A stretch of DNA of 64,000 nt, from positions 35,915,755 through 35,979,754 of the forward strand of contig NC_082701.1 in assembly GCF_949987515.2 (NCBI RefSeq), in the 5' to 3' direction. Position 1 is the stretch's first letter, and each line of letters starts with the position of its first letter. The notes beneath the pieces were generated by a model. The model searched no databases and was not told where the DNA came from. It saw nothing but the letters and a program-made list of their open reading frames with translations. The stretch is from Delphinus delphis. Its lineage: Eukaryota; Chordata; Mammalia; Artiodactyla; Delphinidae. Made by a program: the position numbers and the translations under genes. Below are positions 59,405 to 64,000 of the stretch, one piece after another.

Positions 59405-60959
59405 CTTAATAGAGAATACATGATTATCCTGGGGGTGGGGGGGAATATAAGTAATAATTTGGTGGAAATTAAAAGAAGGTGTTATATCAATTCATGATTA
59501 GAGAGAAACAGTGATTCTAAATTGGAGGGAGTAACTCAACCAGTTGGTAGTTTATATTTTAAAGTCTTGTAAGGAGTGTTGGCTTAGATTTGTGTTGTAA
59601 ACCCTAAATCAAAAGCAGCTCCTTACAGTTTTGATGGAAATTAATGACATAGTAGCATGTAAGGTACATGAAGTCAGAAATTTCTATTTTTGTTCACTAT
59701 ATTTACTAATAGTAAATACTATTTTACTAATATTTATTTTTTATTTGCATTGTGTCCCTATACTCATCACAGAGTAAGAAATTGACTATTTATAGAGTAA
59801 ATGAATGCCTGAATTAAAAAAATGAATGACAGAAAGAGGTACATAATTCTATGATAGCAACAACTAGCCTCAATTCCAAGAATAACATATTACATTTGCT
59901 GTAATGTAATTAAATAGCTAGCTAACCTAGCTGATAAAGAATTCTGGCTTCTTGGCTTCACAATTTATTTGAAATGGTTTTAAGATGGCATCAACAAACA
60001 GTATTTATGCATTTATTCTGGAGAATTAGCTGGGCAAATTCCAGTTTTGGTTCAGTGAAATTCATTTACTGGAAGAATAAAGACTTGAAAATAAAACTTT
60101 TGCTTTTGTTTATTGTCACACTATTAAGAAACTTGAAGATCTGTTAGTAAACCTTTCCCTTATTCTTTTTTTTTTTTACAAAAGAGCAAAATTAAATATA
60201 TAGGCAAGTATATTAATGTCGTCAAAAACGTCGTACATATTTCCTTTGCTATTTCCAGGTTTTCATTCTTTACCACAGATGCAGGAGGCTAGTAATATAA
60301 ACTCTTGGCCAGATTTTGCCATCAGCTTCCCCAAAGAAAAGAAAAAATATATATATATGTTATGTATATATATTTGGTGTGTAATTGTAATATGCAGCAG
60401 CAAATTGACTTTCATGCAAGGTTTCTTCCTTTAAAAGTCTTCTAGAAGAATTAATTTATCCATAAGCTCTTCAGAGAATCAAGATGAGATTCATTATTTG
60501 TAAATAATTCCTGCTAGTTTTGTTGAATATCAGCATTGATTAACTGCTAGTTGTCATTTATCAGCTTCCAAGCCAGCTGATTCAGCTACTTAACTTTTTG
60601 TGTGGCTATAATTTCCCCCCTCAGATTTATTTCTCCTCTGCTTTACCCAGAACTTAGCATAGCATGATTTTCTAAGAGAAAAAGCACATACACAAACTAT
60701 GATCCAAAACTAAATTCTTCAGCATCAACTTTTCAGGACTAATTTTGTTGATTTAGACGCATGAGTTGTTCCAACTTCCAACTGTTTGGTCTTCCCAGCA
60801 TGATTGACACATTGGAGAGCAACATTTCAGATGACTCCAGCTCCCACCTTTTGAGCTGTCTCAACAAATACGAAGTATTCCCCACTGTCCAAGGTCCAAA
60901 TTCCTTACTCATAGAATCAGTAGCATAATAAATGGTCATATCACTTTCCTAACTTTTGG
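59405..60959. other. unannotated AT-rich sequence
   Basis: A G-run (59430-59441) and short AT-rich simple repeat (60342-60375) only. No gene recognised. Confidence 0.45.
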
Positions 60960-61532
60960 AGTAATTTTTATACAGCTTGGTAATAACATTAGAAACTCTA
61001 GGATTTTACCAATTTTACTGATCGTTTTTAAAGAAAAATTTATGGTTTCTTAAAAATCTAATTGTGCAATGTTTTATGTTATTTTTTTTAGTTTTTATTT
61101 TTTTAGTTTTTCTTAATGTTTACTTACCTTGGGTTTAATTTCCTCTTCTTTTTCTGTTTTTTGTTTGTTTGTTTGTTTTTTCTTTTTTAAAATGTGGAAA
61201 CATCTTTTCTAACATAGGCATTTAATACCATAAATTTCTCTCTGCTTTAAGTGTATCCCACAGATAGTAGTATACTGTGTTTCAATATTCATTCAGTCCA
61301 AAATATTTTCTAATTTTCTTTGGGTTTCTTGACCTGTGGATTATTTACAAGTTTCTGCTTAATTTGCAAGTAGAGATTTGGGAGATATCTTTTCTCATTG
61401 TTCTCTGTTAATTCCATTGTGATCTGAGAAAACTCTCTGAATTATTACGTTTCTAAATTTTTTGAGACACTTCCAACATATGAACTTTTGTGATAAATGT
61501 TCCACATAAACAGAAAAATATTCTATAGTTTC
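60960..61532 (-). mobile_element. old L1M ORF2 endonuclease/RT linker region, minus strand
   Basis: aatttctctctgctttaagt with gtatcccacagatag, attcattcagtccaaaatat with tttctaattttctttg, ttccattgtgatctgagaaa. These follow the reverse complement of L1 ORF2 between the EN and RT domains. Heavily decayed. Confidence 0.65.
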
Positions 61533-62503
61533 TTTTTTTTTAAACATCTTTATTGGAGTATAATTGCTTTACAATGGTGTGTTAATTTCTGCTTTATAAC
61601 AAAGTGAATCAGTTATACATATACATATGTCCCCATATCTCTTCCCTCTTGCATCTCCCTCCCTCCCACCCTCCCTATCCCACCCCTCTAGGTGGTCACA
61701 AAGTACCGAGCTGATCTCCTTGTGCTATGCAGCTGCTTCCCACTAGCTACCTATTTTACTTTCGGTAGTGTATATATGTCAATGCTACTCTCTCACTTCA
61801 TCCAAGCTTCCCTTTCCACCAACCCCATGTCCTCAAGTCCATTCTCTACATTTGCATCTTTATTCCTGTCCTGCCCCTAGGTTCATCAGAACATTTTTTT
61901 TTTTAGACTCCATGTATATGTGTTAGCATATGGTATTTGTTTTTCTCTTTCTGACTTACTTCACTCTGTATGACAGACTCTAGGTCCATGCCTCACTACA
62001 AATAACTCAATTTCGTTTCTTTTTATAGCTGAGTAGTATTCCATGTTATATATGTGCAACATCTTCTTTATCCCTTCACCCATCAATGGACACTTAGGTT
62101 GCTTCCATGTCCTTGCTATTGTAAATAGTGCTGCAATAAACATTGTGGTACATGTCTCTTTTTGAATTATGGCTTTCTCAAGGTATATGCTCAGTAGTGG
62201 GATTACTGGGTCTTATGGTAGTTCTATTCTTAGTTTTTTAAGGAACATCCATACTGTTCTCCATAGTGGCTGTATCAATTTACATTCCTACCAACAGTGC
62301 AAGAGGGTTCCCTTTTCTCCACACCCTCTCCAGCATTTATTGCTTGTAGATTTTTTGATGATGCCCATTCTGACCAGTGTGAGGTGATACCTTGTTGTGG
62401 TTTTGACTTACATTTCTCTAATGGTTAGTGATGTTAAGCATTCTTTCATGTGTTTGTTGGAAATCTGTATATCTTCTTCGGAGAAGTGTCTATTTAGGTC
62501 TTC
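61533..62503 (-). mobile_element. 5'-truncated young L1 inserted into older L1M, minus strand
   Basis: T-run (61533-61541), the full 3' UTR (gcatctccctccctcccacc), ORF2 end (IYNMEYYSAIKRNEIELFVV at 62143-61961 in the minus frame) and Cys-rich region, truncated at about 62503. Closely related to the copies at 26-34 and 52.7 kb. Confidence 0.9.
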
Positions 62504-62879
62504 TTCCCCTTCATTATTATTTAAATTTATTTAAATGACTATATTTTTATTGGTACTATTTTTTCTAAATAAGCTTTTTTTGTCTACTCTTTTGAGTTTT
62601 GATGTTTTGTACTTTATTTGATCTATTTATTCCATTTATTAATGGTTTCTTTCATATACTTTTCATTGCAGCATCTGCCTGAGTCTCCTCTTGACTTGTT
62701 TCCACAATATATCATGTTTCTTTGTGGGTTAAGTTTTAGTAGAATTGTTTTCCACACTATAAATCCCCAAAGTCAGAAGTGATCTTCCAGATCTGCTATG
62801 TATTTGCTTCTAACAAGTACCTTAGCTGTAGAATCAAACAATGAGCAATATTTATAATATTCATTTTGGAACTACATCA
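62504..62879. other. unannotated sequence
   Basis: Possibly the continuation of the older L1M, too diverged to confirm. Confidence 0.35.
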
Positions 62880-63655
62880 TAGAGGTAATATACTTATTAT
62901 TGAAGTAAAATGTGCATACGATAAACCAAATCAATTTTAAGGATATGGTTAAATGATTTTGCTAAATGTATATAAACATGCAACCAACACAAAAATCAAG
63001 ATAGAGATTTCTGTCATCCAAAAAGTTCTTCTCATTCACCTTTTCATTCAATTTGTCCAAACCATCCACAACCAAGAAAATGCATGTTTTCTGTTATTAT
63101 AATTTAAATTTTCCTTACCTAGAATTTCAAGGAAAAGGAAATAGGGTTTCAAATAAAAAGAGCATGATTTTTTATGACTGACTTTTTTTGACAGGAATAA
63201 TGTTTTGAGTTATTCATGTTGTTATGTGTATCATTAGTTTGTACATTTATATTTCTAAGAAGTATTCAATTTACTGAATATACCATGCTTTGATAATCCA
63301 TTCAGTGACTGATGGACATTTCCCTTGTTTCCATTTTGGGATTGTAATGAATAAAGCAGTTATGTAGATTGTTCTCCAAGTTCTTCTGTATGCAAATGTT
63401 TTTATTTCTCTTGGGTGAATACCTAAGATTGAAATTTCTAGGCTATATGATGATTAAGTTTAACCATATCAAAAACTGCCAAACTATTTTTCCAAGTGGT
63501 TGTACTATTTTACATTATTAATAGAAATATCTGAGAGTTCTATTTGTTCCCTATTCTCAGTAACAACTGACTTTGACAATCATTTTAATTTTAGCCATCT
63601 CGTCGGCTATATAGAAGTATTTCATTGTGAAAATTTAAATTTGGCTTAATGAAAG
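62880..63655 (-). mobile_element. L1M ORF2 end and 3' UTR, minus strand
   Basis: tattattgaagtaaaatgtg, aacatgcaaccaacacaaaa with atcaagatagagatttctgt (3' UTR), then cattttgggattgtaatgaa, tatttctcttgggtgaatac and ctgccaaactatttttccaa (reverse ORF2 end). Confidence 0.75.
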
Positions 63656-64000
63656 TGACATTTACATATGGTAAATTTTATTCTTTAAGTATTCAGTTCT
63701 GTGAGTTCTAATAAACACATACAATCTTGTAACTAGTACCACAATCATAATACATAGCAGTTTTATCACCTCACCCACAATTCTTCTGTGTCCATTTTTT
63801 AGACCATATACCACTCCCCACCTCCAATCCCTGGCACCAATCTGACAGACTTTCTGTTCCTGTAGTTTTGCTTTTCCAAAATATTATATAAATACATTCA
63901 TAGGCTATATAGCCTTTGAGTTTGGCTTCTTTTATAATATTTAGCATAATGCAACTGAGATTAATCCATGGCATTGTGTGTGTTGGTAGTTGATTCTTTT
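63656..64000 (-). mobile_element. second L1M 3' end, minus strand, runs off the window
   Basis: ttgtaactagtaccacaatc with ataatacatagcagttttat, ctccaatccctggcaccaat, ttttccaaaatattatataa, tttgagtttggcttctttta: another reverse-strand L1M 3' UTR start. It continues beyond position 64000. Confidence 0.75.

Overview
This window looks like gene-poor intergenic (or deep intronic) DNA from a cetacean, a whale or dolphin. The evidence is several copies of a tRNA-derived SINE of the CHR-1/CHR-2 type, with the head gggcttccctggtggtgcag and a GC-rich body. LINE-1 elements have artiodactyl/cetacean-type 3' ends, and there are older mammalian repeats (MIR, L2, MER5A, MER2, Tigger1, MLT1). I found no intact protein-coding gene, no functional RNA gene and no bacterial-type feature. 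Family names are from sequence recognition, not from a search.

Layout. 0-7.2 kb: AT-rich DNA with a possible decayed coding segment (0.46-0.95 kb), a MIR, a SINE, a processed pseudogene of the centromeric histone CENPA (3.75-5.49 kb), an old L1 end and an MLT1 LTR. 7.2-15.3 kb: mostly unique AT-rich DNA. 15.3-24.5 kb: SINE, microsatellites, MER2, an endogenous retrovirus piece with a tRNA-Leu-type primer-binding site broken by a SINE, then a plus-strand stack of HAL1/L1 fragments with nested L1 copies, and MER5A. 24.8-25.7 kb: L2. 26.0-34.0 kb: a minus-strand, nearly full-length cetacean L1 (about 7.5 kb, with 5' UTR) inserted in an older L1. 34-41 kb: microsatellite, MLT1, SINE and unique DNA. 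41.3-45.9 kb: a nearly complete Tigger1 DNA transposon split by an L1 that keeps its 5' end but lacks ORF2. 46.4-48.8 kb: an L1 with an internal deletion. 51-64 kb: MIR, L1 ends, MLT1, SINEs and an unclassified repeat pair.

There are no genes working together here. The content is a layered record of retrotransposition. The most informative items are the CENPA retrocopy, which appears to record an exon-skipped, distally polyadenylated mRNA, the 3'-truncated L1 inside Tigger1, the SINE that landed in a retroviral primer-binding site, and the tandemly duplicated 5' UTR block of the full-length L1. I see no novel biological system.
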